A stretch of 64,000 bases of DNA from Photorhabdus sp. CRCIA-P01 (GCF_003545805.1 NZ_NMQR01000008.1:1-64000), one strand, 5' to 3'. Counted from the stretch's first letter, positions 1-9,014 are shown. Translations and numbers: made by a program. Notes: a model not told the origin generated them from the sequence alone.

Positions 1-227
1 GCTATGTAGCGTTCCGCCGTGGGCAGATAATTAGGCAACAGTTCCCGCTTTTTCATCTCTACCCGCTCCGCCGTTAACGCCAACTGGCGTAACCGCTTAA
101 TATCCTGCTCAATGGCGCGGGCTTGCAGGTACATACTCGCCCCCTCTGCAATGGCAACCGCTTGTTGCCGCGCCAGTTTCTGGCGAAGTTCAACCGCAGC
201 CCGGTGTCGTTGAGCAGGCGACAGCAT
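1..227 (-). CDS. M: Terminase small (endonuclease) subunit gpM, 5' part only
   Basis: The window cuts this gene; only its first 75 codons are present. The start ATG shares one base with the TAA stop of the capsid gene (stop and start overlap as TAATG), as expected for P2-family N-M coupling. The visible product is basic and helical, beginning MLSPAQRHRAAVELRQ, typical of P2 gpM. With gpP it forms the terminase that cuts concatemers at cos during packaging. The assignment rests on position after N plus the N-terminal sequence. Confidence 0.85.
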   Translation of the reverse strand, partial: MLSPAQRHRAAVELRQKLARQQAVAIAEGASMYLQARAIEQDIKRLRQLALTAERVEMKKRELLPNYLPTAERYI

Positions 228-1258
228 TATTCTGTATCCAGTTTTTCCGCAGGTTCAGCCACAGTACCGATAGTGACGGCGTCTTCATCATAGGCTGCGT
301 ACAATTCCGGTGTTTCAAGCGCATAACCTTCATTACGCAGGTATTTATTTTCAAACTGTTTACGGTCATCCACAAATTCCGCCTTACGTTGGCGAGTATT
401 ACGCTGTGTCAGAATTTGCAGATTCGGCAACATGGTGACTGTCATACGTTTACTCGGCATAAATGGCGGGATCATCGCCAGACGGCCAGCGATGGAACTC
501 CCCAACATTTGCGCCGCAATTTTTTCAGTCGGTTTATCTGCCGCCTGATACAGTCGATATTGTTCCGCTGCCACTAAGTCAGCACCGACCAGCACCACTA
601 AGCGCGGATCATTCCTGAATTGTTGCGGAATACAGGCGTTAATCAGGTCTGACGCCATCGCATCCAGTGAGGTAAAATCACCGTGCTCATCCAGTTTCAC
701 CGGTGTCGTAATCACCTGCTTACCGTTACTCCATTCTTTAGCGATTTGATGCCAACCCATGTTCACATCTTCACCATTAGGATTGGCTTCCGGGTCAGTG
801 GTCTCCGCCACTCGCTGGCCGTTAAAACCAACACGGATCATGTCCAGTACAAAGGATTCATGGGTGAATTCCTGCATACGTTGGAAAAATTCATTTTCTG
901 AACCAGAGTTCGCCCAGACAGATAACAAATCCCAAGGCAAGGCTGCGCCGGAATCAGTTTCAACCAAGTGGTATTTATTGCCGTCAACACCGGTTTTACG
1001 CATAAAACGGCCATCTTTTTTACGCCCGGTGAATAACCCAGGATTGCCAACTGGCACTACCTGGCCGGAAAGGTGATCCACATCCGCACAGGTGATCATG
1101 CTGAGAAATTCCACGGATTCCAACAACGCACTGCGCAAGAGGGTTTCTTTTGGGTCAGTCAGCGCAAAGTAACGCGATATATCTTCTATTCCATAGGCTT
1201 GGGCTAATCCCGCCGCATATTTCTGCAAAAATGCCCGTGCCCGATGATTCAGTTGCAT
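227..1258 (-). CDS. N: Major capsid protein gpN
   Basis: 343 residues, close to P2 gpN (about 357). The N-terminus with RARAFLQKYAAGLAQAYG and a C-terminal half rich in PNL-QILTQ-NT-like segments are characteristic of the P2 major capsid family. It forms the icosahedral shell after assembly on the gpO scaffold and cleavage by gpO. The start ATG has an AGGGAAGAG ribosome-binding site. It lies 32 bp downstream of O and is directly coupled to M, so O-N-M are one late transcript. Confidence 0.95.
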   Translation of the reverse strand: MQLNHRARAFLQKYAAGLAQAYGIEDISRYFALTDPKETLLRSALLESVEFLSMITCADVDHLSGQVVPVGNPGLFTGRKKDGRFMRKTGVDGNKYHLVETDSGAALPWDLLSVWANSGSENEFFQRMQEFTHESFVLDMIRVGFNGQRVAETTDPEANPNGEDVNMGWHQIAKEWSNGKQVITTPVKLDEHGDFTSLDAMASDLINACIPQQFRNDPRLVVLVGADLVAAEQYRLYQAADKPTEKIAAQMLGSSIAGRLAMIPPFMPSKRMTVTMLPNLQILTQRNTRQRKAEFVDDRKQFENKYLRNEGYALETPELYAAYDEDAVTIGTVAEPAEKLDTE

Positions 1259-1290
1259 AGCTCTTCCCTTTGCCTTTTTCCATCATGGAA

Positions 1291-2121
1291 TTACAGAAAT
1301 TTAAAAGGCTCGTTTTTGTCGCCTTTTGGGTTACGCGAGGGCAAGCGGGTAGCAATACCTTCCAATTTGTTAAATTTTTTTAGAATATCGGGCAAACTGT
1401 CACATAAACGCGCAAATTCTTCGGTATCGACAACCGCTTTCATTGTCTCGACATCTTCCTGAACGTCAGCGACTTCTCGCTCAGTGGACTCCTGTTTATC
1501 TTCAAGCGCGGTAATTCGCGCTTCCAAATCTGCTACAGCCTGGGCCAGCGCCTGCAACGCATCATCGCTTGATGGTGCTGGCTCAGTTTCTTCTGGTTCT
1601 TCAATGTTAAAAAAGCTTTTCCATCCTTTTTTGGACCTTGTCATGTCGTTATCCTTAATGTGTTTAACCTCATCAATAACCCGTGGCTTATACGCACTGA
1701 ATCGACGATGTTTGTTCCTTTTTTTAAATTGCAGACGCGTTGTGCCCACGCTGGCGGGTGAGTCAGTCACTGCCAGTCCTTCCAGATAGGTTTTGCCGGT
1801 TCCGCGAAAATCACCATCAGGCGTAAGTTCAACAGAGGTAAACAGTAATTGTCCCTCTCGATTGGCCTGTAACAAATGATGATTGGGTCGCAGTTGCGCA
1901 TATAAGCGTAAAACCCCAGCATCATCTCGTTCGGCTTTAACGGCTAACACTTCGCCCATTGCCCCGAACCCACGCTCATGTTCCGGCCAAATGCGGGCGG
2001 TGTACAACGCCGGGTTATAGAGTTCGGCAGCATCTAAAATCCATTGAGGTTCCATCACTCGGCCATCGACCGTGTCGCCCTCCGTGGCAATACATATCCA
2101 GTTAGTCATTAACTGAGACAT
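1291..2121 (-). CDS. O: Capsid scaffolding protein / serine protease gpO
   Basis: 276 residues, similar to P2 gpO (284). The N-terminal half is the autocatalytic protease. Asp19 and His48 stand where the P2 triad has them, and a serine in FTSVEL (Ser96) is the likely nucleophile. The C-terminal half (about 185-250) is a charged coiled coil with a long run of Glu/Asp and heptad-like Leu, which is the scaffold. The start has an AAGGAA site 7 bp upstream. It is the first gene of the leftward O-N-M late operon, divergent from P. Confidence 0.93.
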   Translation of the reverse strand: MSQLMTNWICIATEGDTVDGRVMEPQWILDAAELYNPALYTARIWPEHERGFGAMGEVLAVKAERDDAGVLRLYAQLRPNHHLLQANREGQLLFTSVELTPDGDFRGTGKTYLEGLAVTDSPASVGTTRLQFKKRNKHRRFSAYKPRVIDEVKHIKDNDMTRSKKGWKSFFNIEEPEETEPAPSSDDALQALAQAVADLEARITALEDKQESTEREVADVQEDVETMKAVVDTEEFARLCDSLPDILKKFNKLEGIATRLPSRNPKGDKNEPFKFL

Positions 2122-2270
2122 ATTTAATTCCTTCCATTTGAATCAAATACAGTATTGCGGATTCAATAAAATGCTGCGAATGGTTTAATTCTGATGAATT
2201 CGGATATAACGCCATAACCGATTCAGGTCGAAATTGAATTAGCGTCAGGATAAATCTAGCCCTGCATAAT
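2122..2270. promoter_or_regulatory. Divergent late promoter region between O and P
   Basis: This 149-bp gap separates the divergent O and P genes. In P2-like phages the late promoters here are activated by Ogr/Delta from a TGT-N12-ACA-type site. I could not identify a convincing site by eye, so the role is inferred from position only. Confidence 0.4.
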
Positions 2271-4058
2271 ATGATTACTATGGCTAAATACTCTGATGAA
2301 CTCATAAGTGTCGCCCGTTCTTTATACCTGCGGCGATATACTCCGGCAGAAATTGCCCATGAATTAAATCTGCCGAATCGGCGGATCATTTATTATTGGG
2401 CGGAAAAATGGCATTGGGCGGATATGCTCAGCCATGAAAGTGTTGTCGAAGCCATTAACCGTCGGATTGCCGTGCTCAGTGAACGCAATAATAAAACCAC
2501 GTTGGAATTGGACGAACTTGATCGACTAATAGCCCATCATGTGAAATTGATGGCGCAGGAAAATAAGCATAAAGAAAAGCTGGCCGAAATTAAGGCGCAA
2601 ACACAATCAAGTGGTGAATATATACTATCCGGTGACGGTGAACCCAAGAAAAAGAAACGCTATCGTAAAAATGATATTTCGACACTGACTAAAGAAGATT
2701 TCCAGAAATTTGTCGATGAGACGCTTTTCGGCTATCAAAAACATTTGCGCAATAATCTGGCAAAACAGATTAGAAATATCCTCAAGAGTCGGCAAATTGG
2801 CGCGACCTGGTATTTCGCCTTTGAGGCATTCGAAAATGCCGTGTTAACCGGCGATCCTCAAATATTCTTATCCGCCTCAAAACCACAAGCAGAAGTTTTT
2901 CGCTCGTATATCGTCAATATCGCTGAACACTTCTTCGGTGTAACGCTGACAGGCAACCCTATTCGACTCAGCAACGGCGCCGAACTGCGTTTTTTATCAA
3001 CCAATAAAAACACGGCACAATCCTATTCCGGTCATTTGTATTGTGACGAATATTTTTGGGTGCCTGATTTTAAACGCCTCAATGAAGTGGCGTCAGCAAT
3101 GGCAACCCATGACAAATGGCGTACCACCTATTTTTCAACCCCCAGCGCCAAAACCCATCCCGCCTATCCATTTTGGATGGGTGACGAATGGCGCGGCAAT
3201 GATCCCAAACGTAAGAACATTGAATTTCCCTCTTTTAATGAACTGCGTGACGGGGGTCGTGATTGCCCGGATGGTCAATGGCGCTACGTCATCACGCTAG
3301 AAGATGCCATTAAGGGCGGATTCAACCTGGCATCCATTGAAAAACTGCGCAACCGCTATAACCCAGACACCTTTAACATGCTGTATATGTGTGTGTTTGT
3401 TGATAGTGGCGCCGCTGTTTTCAAATATCACCAACTGGAAAAATGCGGTGCTGATATCCATCTCTGGGAAGACCATGATCCCAACGCACTGCGTCCCTTC
3501 GGGGATCGCGAAGTCTGGGGCGGCTTCGACCCGGCCCGTTCTGGCGATACTTCAACCTTTGTCATTATTGCCCCGCCCATGATGGCACCCGAAGTTTTTC
3601 GGGTATTGGCAACGTTCTATTGGCAAGGCATGAACTGGAAACATCAGGCGAAACTGATTGAAGATCTCTTCAAGCGCTACAGATTCACCCATATCGGCAT
3701 TGATACCACGGGGATTGGTCATGGTGTCTATGAAATGGTGCAAGACTTCGCCCCCCGACAAACCTACGCTATCCACTACAATCCGCAAAGCAAAAACCAA
3801 CTGGTCATGAAAATGATTGATGTGGTCAGTGAGGAACGTATCGAATGGGATGTGGAACAAAAAGAAATTCTGGCCTCATTTCTGGCTATTCGACACACCA
3901 CGACGAAAAAAGGCGGCAGCATGACCTTTGTCGCTGACCGCTCGCGGGAAACCGGACACGCTGACGTGTTCTGGGCAATCGCTCATGCCCTAATGAATGA
4001 GCCGTTAAATTACGACAAGAAACGCACCTCTAAATACACATTTGCCAAGGCTGCATAA
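2271..4058 (+). CDS. P: Terminase large (ATPase) subunit gpP
   Basis: 595 residues, P2 gpP length. Residues 1-40 form a helix-turn-helix-like DNA-binding start (YTPAEIAHELNLPNRRI). The ATPase domain carries a deviant Walker A (SRQIGATW, about residue 174) and Walker B (LYCDEYFW, about 258). The C-terminal nuclease-like domain has GGFDPARSGD and IGIDTTGIGHG. It powers DNA packaging with gpM and the portal. A second in-frame ATG four codons downstream (MAKYSDEL) could be the true start. The stop overlaps the Q start by one base. Confidence 0.95.
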   Translation: MITMAKYSDELISVARSLYLRRYTPAEIAHELNLPNRRIIYYWAEKWHWADMLSHESVVEAINRRIAVLSERNNKTTLELDELDRLIAHHVKLMAQENKHKEKLAEIKAQTQSSGEYILSGDGEPKKKKRYRKNDISTLTKEDFQKFVDETLFGYQKHLRNNLAKQIRNILKSRQIGATWYFAFEAFENAVLTGDPQIFLSASKPQAEVFRSYIVNIAEHFFGVTLTGNPIRLSNGAELRFLSTNKNTAQSYSGHLYCDEYFWVPDFKRLNEVASAMATHDKWRTTYFSTPSAKTHPAYPFWMGDEWRGNDPKRKNIEFPSFNELRDGGRDCPDGQWRYVITLEDAIKGGFNLASIEKLRNRYNPDTFNMLYMCVFVDSGAAVFKYHQLEKCGADIHLWEDHDPNALRPFGDREVWGGFDPARSGDTSTFVIIAPPMMAPEVFRVLATFYWQGMNWKHQAKLIEDLFKRYRFTHIGIDTTGIGHGVYEMVQDFAPRQTYAIHYNPQSKNQLVMKMIDVVSEERIEWDVEQKEILASFLAIRHTTTKKGGSMTFVADRSRETGHADVFWAIAHALMNEPLNYDKKRTSKYTFAKAA

Positions 4059-5110
4059 TGAAGAAAACGTTAAGGAAAATCCACGCACATTCCCCACGTA
4101 CAAACGACTGTCAACGGAAAATGAGTTTAATCACACTGGGCAAACCAGAGCCTATACTCACCACCAGGACGGATTACCAAGAAATCTGGTATAACAATGA
4201 TTATGACCACTACACACTACCGATTGATCGTTTAGCCCTGGCACAACTGGCTAACATGAACGGTCAACATGGCGGTGTACTCTATGCCCGCCACAATATG
4301 ATTGCCTCGGACTATCTCGGCGTTCGCGGCGGAGTGAGTCATGAACAATTCAAGTCCGCTGTGATTAATTTCCTAATTTTCGGTGATGTAGCCATTCTGA
4401 AAGTCCGTAACTTCTGGGGTGATGTGGTCGCACTGGAGGTCTTGCCCTCGCTATACCTGCGCCGCCGCAAGGACGGTGATTTTGTGGTATTACAGGAGGA
4501 TGAACCCTTGGTTTACTCACCGGAAGAAGCGATTTTCATCAAGCAATATGACCCACAACAGCAAGTTTACGGATTGCCGGATTATATTGGCGGTATTCAT
4601 GCTGCCCTGCTCAACGCTGAAGCCACCATTTTCCGTCGTCGTTATTACCACAATGGCGCCCACACTGGCGGTATCATTTACACCAATGACCCGAATATCT
4701 CTGATGAGACCGAAGAGGAGATCATACGCAAGCTTCACCAAAGCAAAGGCATTGGCAACTTTGAAACTCTGTTCGTAAATATTCCCAACGGCGACCCTGA
4801 CGGCATTAAATTTATTCCGGTGGGTGATATTTCAGCCAACGATGAATTTGCCAACGTCAAAAATATCAGCTCGCAAGATGTGCTGACCGCTCACCGATTC
4901 CCGGCGGGACTGGCTGGCATTATCCCGACCAATGTCGGCGGGTTGGGTGATCCTGAAAAAGCCCGTGAGGTCTATCGCCAGGATGAAGTTATCCCCGTCC
5001 AAAATATGTTCATGAATGCGATAAACACGCATGATATACCTGAAATATTACATATCCGTTTTAAACAAGATCGCGTAAGTTCGGGTGCAAAATGTGCAAA
5101 AAACAGGTAA
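4058..5110 (+). CDS. Q: Phage portal protein gpQ
   Basis: 350 residues, matching P2 gpQ (about 344). Family features visible are YHYTLP-like DHYTLPIDR, DYLGVRGGVSHEQF, LPDYIGGIHAALLNAEATIFRRRYY and NVGGLGDPEKAREVY. It forms the dodecameric portal at the capsid vertex. It is translationally coupled to P. The extreme C-terminus (after about residue 335: QDRVSSGAKCAKNR) is basic and may differ from the usual portal tail. It is followed after 35 bp by the ogr-like gene. Confidence 0.94.
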   Translation: MKKTLRKIHAHSPRTNDCQRKMSLITLGKPEPILTTRTDYQEIWYNNDYDHYTLPIDRLALAQLANMNGQHGGVLYARHNMIASDYLGVRGGVSHEQFKSAVINFLIFGDVAILKVRNFWGDVVALEVLPSLYLRRRKDGDFVVLQEDEPLVYSPEEAIFIKQYDPQQQVYGLPDYIGGIHAALLNAEATIFRRRYYHNGAHTGGIIYTNDPNISDETEEEIIRKLHQSKGIGNFETLFVNIPNGDPDGIKFIPVGDISANDEFANVKNISSQDVLTAHRFPAGLAGIIPTNVGGLGDPEKAREVYRQDEVIPVQNMFMNAINTHDIPEILHIRFKQDRVSSGAKCAKNR

Positions 5111-5145
5111 AATTACCGAAAATGGATACTTTGGGAATAAGGAAC

Positions 5146-5412
5146 ATGCGCGTATTAAAAATAATCTGCCCTGAATGTGGCGCTAAGGCGGTTATTCGCA
5201 AAACGAATCGAAAACACCGTGAAATTGCTGATCTGTATTGCGCGTGTTCCAATGTTGAATGTGGTTATACATTTGTGATGAATTTGACGTTTTCACACAC
5301 GCTGAGTCCCAGCGCAAAAACGGGTGATAAACTGTTGCAGACTGTGATTAACAACCTCAACCCGCAACAGCGTCAAATGGCATTGGATTTGTTGCAAACC
5401 AGAGCTGCCTAA
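5146..5412 (+). CDS. ogr: Ogr/Delta-type late gene activator
   Basis: 88 residues from the ATG with an AATAAGGA site. Upstream in-frame ATGs exist, but this start places the zinc motif at the N-terminus as in the family. Two CxxC-type pairs are visible: CPECGAKAV near residue 7 and CACSNVECGYTFV near residue 32, the Ogr/Delta (PF04606) zinc-finger pattern. It should activate the phage late promoters. Its place directly after Q, rather than at the right end of the late genes as in P2, is a lineage difference. It is followed by a strong terminator. Confidence 0.88.
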   Translation: MRVLKIICPECGAKAVIRKTNRKHREIADLYCACSNVECGYTFVMNLTFSHTLSPSAKTGDKLLQTVINNLNPQQRQMALDLLQTRAA

Positions 5413-5427
5413 TTCAAACTTTGAGCC

Positions 5428-5451
5428 AAGCCACTATTTAGTGGCTTTTTT
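5428..5451 (+). terminator. Rho-independent terminator after ogr
   Basis: Stem AAGCCAC / GTGGCTT with a 6-nt loop followed by a run of T. It ends the P-Q-ogr transcript and lies inside the 3' end of the small leftward gene at 5438-5608. Confidence 0.85.
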
Positions 5452-5608
5452 CATTTTCATCAAATTGCTTAATTAATTGAGTAGTCAATTCTGAACACCA
5501 AATAAGAGCTTGATAACGCTCATCATTACTGCAACCTCCATTAATAGCCAAGCGTAACAGCAAATCAACGCGTTCCAGTGAAATTGACTCAGCAAAAAAA
5601 TCTACCAT
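5438..5608 (-). CDS. Small phage protein, 56 residues, unknown function
   Basis: An ATG-started frame preceded by an AGAGGA ribosome-binding site. The product begins MVDFFAESISLERVDLLLRL and continues with a helical, mildly acidic segment containing two cysteines and QALIWCSELTTQLIKQFD. No family recognised. It is read leftward, downstream of A, and its stop lies within the ogr terminator, so the two transcripts converge and overlap. A good ribosome-binding site and amphipathic composition make it a likely real gene, but this is inference. Confidence 0.55.
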   Translation of the reverse strand: MVDFFAESISLERVDLLLRLAINGGCSNDERYQALIWCSELTTQLIKQFDENEKSH

Positions 5609-5698
5609 ACTATCCTCTTAACCCTATAATACTGTTTTTTTATACAGCATATATAAATATAATTAACAAGTGAAGCAATTCTGTTATGAAATAGTGTG

Positions 5699-5821
5699 TT
5701 ATGTGATTTCTATCGTTTCTGATTCCATTTTCTTCAACATGTTCAGATAATGGCCTTTGGGGTCACGAACTATTTCATTAGTATCAATCTTGATACCCAA
5801 ATTTTCACTTAACCTACTCAT
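5699..5821 (-). CDS. Possible 40-residue phage peptide downstream of A
   Basis: Short frame MSRLSENLGIKIDTNEIV... ending EIT, between A and the 56-residue gene on the same strand. An alternative ATG two codons upstream is also in frame. There is no strong ribosome-binding site; translation could be coupled to A, whose stop is about 10 bp upstream. The composition (Lys/Glu-rich, no low complexity) is compatible with a real peptide. No homologue recognised. Confidence 0.35.
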   Translation of the reverse strand: MSRLSENLGIKIDTNEIVRDPKGHYLNMLKKMESETIEIT

Positions 5822-5832
5822 TATCATTTTTG

Positions 5833-7920
5833 TTATTTCAGTATGCGTTTTTTAACTTTATGTAGATGACCGAACATAGATAAACAATAACGTTGGCCAT
5901 CTACGACTATGCTACTCCCCCTCAGTAATGAACGGGCCAGAGCATGGCTCATCTCTAAACCGTGCAAGTTAGCTGATTCATAGACCCGCCGTATTTTTTC
6001 GTCATCACTCATCTGATACCAACTATGATGAACCTTTTCTAAACACGGATCATTCCCTTTTCTGACCATACTTCGTGCCTCCGTACAGTTATTGACAGAA
6101 CTCCAAGAGGAAGAAAAAACCAAACCCTCTCCCGCAGATACCGGGCTGGATTTAGGGACAATCTTCCATTTCACAGTACGGGTAACAAAAGAAGAGGACT
6201 CGCCCAAGCTGGGCGAGTAAACCCCTAAAATACGCTGGACATCCTCACCGTAGGCATTACCTTGTTCTGTGATCTCATACGAGAGACGCACGGTTAAATC
6301 CTTCCGTGCAACCAGTGCACCGCCCTGAAACTCGGTATAGGCTGACCAGTTGCCAACATCTGCGGCAAATCGCACGTTATCCATATCCTGATCAGGCAAA
6401 ATTTGCTCATCACCACGCAGACGACGCAGTTCGCGCCAGACAGAAACCGGAGCACCGCCAATCTGCTGAAACTGACGGATGCGCCAACGGCTCGCCCAGG
6501 CAGAAACAGAGCGGGACATATCCTTGAGGTTGTGTCCTGTCTCACGGTCAATTTCACCGTCGAGTGCGTACCCGTCGATGTTCTTTGAAATATATTTGGC
6601 GATATAGCCCGTTGCACTGCCCTTTTCTGGATCTATCCGCTTAACAAAAAATCGAGCGTTCTGTGCTTCTTCGCTTTTCAACTCGTGCGCATCTTCTTGG
6701 GTTGCGTACTTCTGCACAATTTCCCGCATTCCTTCGACGTGCTCAGGCAGCATAAATAACAACAGATGCCAATGCGGTGTACCGTCATGATGTGGCTCAA
6801 CAACACGGAAACCAAAAACACTAATCCCCGCACGAGAATAAGCAGCGCGAATTTTCGCCCAAACCTTACACAAATACCGCTGTGTATCCCTTGGGGTCGC
6901 ACCGTTCCAGTTTTTCACAAAACCGCCACCACTATGTACAGAGTGATATTTAGAAGGTGCTGTAATAGTATAAAAATCTCCTACACAGCCCATTTCGTTA
7001 GCCAAGTCCTCAAATCCGCGCATACGGATCATGAGTTCACAACGGCGGACAGCAGGGTTTGCAATGCTGCCCAAGACCTTATCGCTTAACGAAACTCGTT
7101 CTCCATCTTCATTCTCTAAATCGAACGATTGCAGAAACTCCCAATTTAGCCGCTTCTGCTCTGTCCATTCATGTAAAGTCTGACGTGAAACATAGGATGA
7201 AACAGCTTTTTGCACTTGTCCGACAGCAATTGCAATATGCTCGGCACGAATATCACGTATCCGCTTTAAACGGATGTACCACCATTGATCTGACATCATG
7301 CGCAGCAATCCGGCACATAATTGGTCTTCTGTCGGTTTAATTCGACCTTTTACAAACTGCTGCCAATATGGGGCTATCGTTCCCGCTTGCTGTGTCAATT
7401 TAGCCAAACGGGTATAGACGTGAATTAATCTACGGTAAGCGTCCTGCTCATTCTGTAGGGCCTGTTCAACATATTGGTCGTAACTCTCAGCCATAAACCG
7501 CGCAATCTCATGCGCAAGCTGTTTTATCTCTTTACGTCCTAATGTTGGCAATTGTTCCAGTGATTCGATAAACGGGAACGGCATAACACCAGATACGATA
7601 TGCTGGAACTCGTATTGTTCATTGACCAATTTTAACCGTGGTAATACGTTCTCGCAGAACTGACGTAAAAACGTATTAGCCCGGCGGCGACCAGATTGAT
7701 TGAAAATGTTGGCATAACGTGTTGCAAGGTAGATCGCCAGTGAATGCGGCACATTCTCAAGATATTGATGCCGCCATGCATAATCGTTGGGATTTGCCTC
7801 CCACATAATACGTTCAGCCAGAGTTGCGTCATTCGGCAACCCTGGCTGAAATTCTATACTCTGGCGATACATTGAACGCAGTGCATCGCCGTTATTTTCT
7901 TCTTTTCTTTCAATATTCAT
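5833..7920 (-). CDS. A: Replication initiation endonuclease gpA (HUH, rolling circle)
   Basis: 695 residues. The HUH metal motif is HWHLLLF at about residue 383, and the paired catalytic tyrosines are in YIAKYISKN (about 438 and 442), the P2/phiX174-type Y-x3-Y arrangement. P2 gpA (about 760 residues) nicks the phage origin and stays covalently attached to the 5' end to start rolling-circle replication. The nick site normally lies within the A gene itself. It is read from the early promoter with the small genes upstream (7946-9926). Confidence 0.95.
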   Translation of the reverse strand: MNIERKEENNGDALRSMYRQSIEFQPGLPNDATLAERIMWEANPNDYAWRHQYLENVPHSLAIYLATRYANIFNQSGRRRANTFLRQFCENVLPRLKLVNEQYEFQHIVSGVMPFPFIESLEQLPTLGRKEIKQLAHEIARFMAESYDQYVEQALQNEQDAYRRLIHVYTRLAKLTQQAGTIAPYWQQFVKGRIKPTEDQLCAGLLRMMSDQWWYIRLKRIRDIRAEHIAIAVGQVQKAVSSYVSRQTLHEWTEQKRLNWEFLQSFDLENEDGERVSLSDKVLGSIANPAVRRCELMIRMRGFEDLANEMGCVGDFYTITAPSKYHSVHSGGGFVKNWNGATPRDTQRYLCKVWAKIRAAYSRAGISVFGFRVVEPHHDGTPHWHLLLFMLPEHVEGMREIVQKYATQEDAHELKSEEAQNARFFVKRIDPEKGSATGYIAKYISKNIDGYALDGEIDRETGHNLKDMSRSVSAWASRWRIRQFQQIGGAPVSVWRELRRLRGDEQILPDQDMDNVRFAADVGNWSAYTEFQGGALVARKDLTVRLSYEITEQGNAYGEDVQRILGVYSPSLGESSSFVTRTVKWKIVPKSSPVSAGEGLVFSSSWSSVNNCTEARSMVRKGNDPCLEKVHHSWYQMSDDEKIRRVYESANLHGLEMSHALARSLLRGSSIVVDGQRYCLSMFGHLHKVKKRILK

Positions 7921-7945
7921 GTTACAAACAATTAACGGGAATTAA

Positions 7946-8198
7946 TTAAAATAAAAACAAAACAAATTCTTCCGCTATCTGCGGATACAAATCTTTATTA
8001 ATTACCGTTACATGGGTTATTTTTCCTGAAATCAATCTTCCTATGAAATTTCCATTATCATCAATTTTATTCAATGCAAGAAAATCACCTGTTTTATATT
8101 CTCGATCATTTACTCTAAATTCTGCTTTTTTCTCTCCGTTATCGATAGCTATAAAATAAACTCTTTTTTAAATGATGAGTTTTGTTTTTCACTTTCAT
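7946..8198 (-). pseudogene. Frameshifted DUF3850 (ASCH/PUA-like) protein
   Basis: From the ATG at 8198 the frame reads MKVKNKTHHLKKS and then runs into a stop. One base later, in another frame, the sequence continues YFIAIDNGEKKAEFR, NDREYKTGDFLAL and GKITHVTVI to a stop at 7946. Together these give the DUF3850 pattern (HxLK...I..G.K..EFR.NDR.Y..GD.L.L). One extra T in the TTT run after AAAAAAGAG, or one missing pair, explains the break. DUF3850 proteins are predicted RNA-binding and common in phages. It could be a real mutation or a sequencing error. Confidence 0.7.
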
Positions 8199-8200
8199 GA

Positions 8201-8464
8201 TTATTCACCCTCACGAAAGAAAAAATTCGGTGATAGCGATGTAAGTTCATATCTGATATTTCCATATGAATAATCACAGCTAACATCATCTCTTATGACA
8301 GAATTAACGATAAAGGTTCTAACCCTAACGCCTTTATATTCACGCAAAATAACAATATCGTTTTCCTCAATCACGGGCATAAATACCGATATATCAATAC
8401 AAAGTTGATGATTTGACACAATGCAATCAAAATTTCTAGTTGTTAGATCATGATATCTAGTCAT
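8201..8464 (-). CDS. Small phage protein, possibly a second ASCH-like domain
   Basis: 87 residues from the ATG at 8464, chosen because GGAG lies 8 bp upstream; a longer in-frame start exists at 8533 but overlaps the upstream gene further. The order YHDL-x-F-x-I-x-H-x(2)-I...EENDIVILREYKG resembles the layout of ASCH/DUF3850 domains (His-Leu, strand, GD-x-I-x-L-x-EY), so it may be a diverged paralogue of the neighbour. That relation is inference. Four bases separate its stop from the next ATG. Confidence 0.6.
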   Translation of the reverse strand: MTRYHDLTTRNFDCIVSNHQLCIDISVFMPVIEENDIVILREYKGVRVRTFIVNSVIRDDVSCDYSYGNIRYELTSLSPNFFFREGE

Positions 8465-8657
8465 CCCATACACTCCGATAATGTTTCTGTTCCATCTCGA
8501 AAACCTCCTGACAGGAAACACAACGGGTAACACCCATAACTTTCATCCGTCGCTCTGCTGGGATTAATTCCCCATAATCTTCACATTCAAACGCAGAAAC
8601 ACTAACAGGGCGATTTATATGCCTTAATATTCTACGTTCTAGTATTTCATCATTTAA
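8457..8657 (-). pseudogene. TraR/DksA-type zinc-finger protein, decayed
   Basis: The frame reads DEILERRILRHINRPVS, then FECEDYGELIPAERR, then GVTRCVSCQEVFE, clearly the phage TraR/DksA family. It lacks any ATG, GTG or TTG: the frame opens just after a stop overlapping the preceding gene. The second cysteine of the first CxxC is Tyr (CEDY where CEDC is usual), so the zinc site is incomplete. Intact members bind the RNA polymerase secondary channel. I read this as a decayed early gene; non-standard initiation is less likely. Confidence 0.65.
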
Positions 8658-9007
8658 TTAGGCAGTGATAGATTATTCGGTAATAATGCACTCGTTACCT
8701 TGATAAGATTTATTGCTCGTATCAAATTAGTCATTTCTTCACTGGTTAATTCATTCAATGCCAGTTCATGCCTATCAGTTGGTATCCGTGCTATATAAAA
8801 AATGGCTGCTAACACGCGTTTATTATCCACATAATTTTCGCTACGTTTATCTCTCATCTCATTAATAAAGACACTTAACTCTTTATTATCAGATTTGAAA
8901 TATTGTGCCCTGACTTGAGCGACTTTATTTAATCCATTAACCCGCGCTTCAAAGGATACTAAAAACGCGCGTTGTTCGCTTGATTCAAATTGATATTCCG
9001 TGTTCAC
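8654..9007 (-). CDS. Phage early protein, DUF5347-like
   Basis: 117 residues, soluble and mostly helical, with the segment ESSEQRAFLVSFEARVNGL followed by VAQVRAQYF. I associate this with the DUF5347 proteins found in P2-like phages of Proteus, Photorhabdus and Xenorhabdus; function unknown. The family name is from memory of the sequence style. Its stop overlaps the start of the TraR-like frame, indicating one polycistronic early transcript. Confidence 0.65.
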   Translation of the reverse strand: MNTEYQFESSEQRAFLVSFEARVNGLNKVAQVRAQYFKSDNKELSVFINEMRDKRSENYVDNKRVLAAIFYIARIPTDRHELALNELTSEEMTNLIRAINLIKVTSALLPNNLSLPN

Positions 9008-9014
9008 GTAAACC

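Noticed and set aside
838-1050. Frames antisense or shifted within the capsid gene
   Set aside because: Shadows of gpN, as are the many similar frames inside gltB, murA, mlaE and A.
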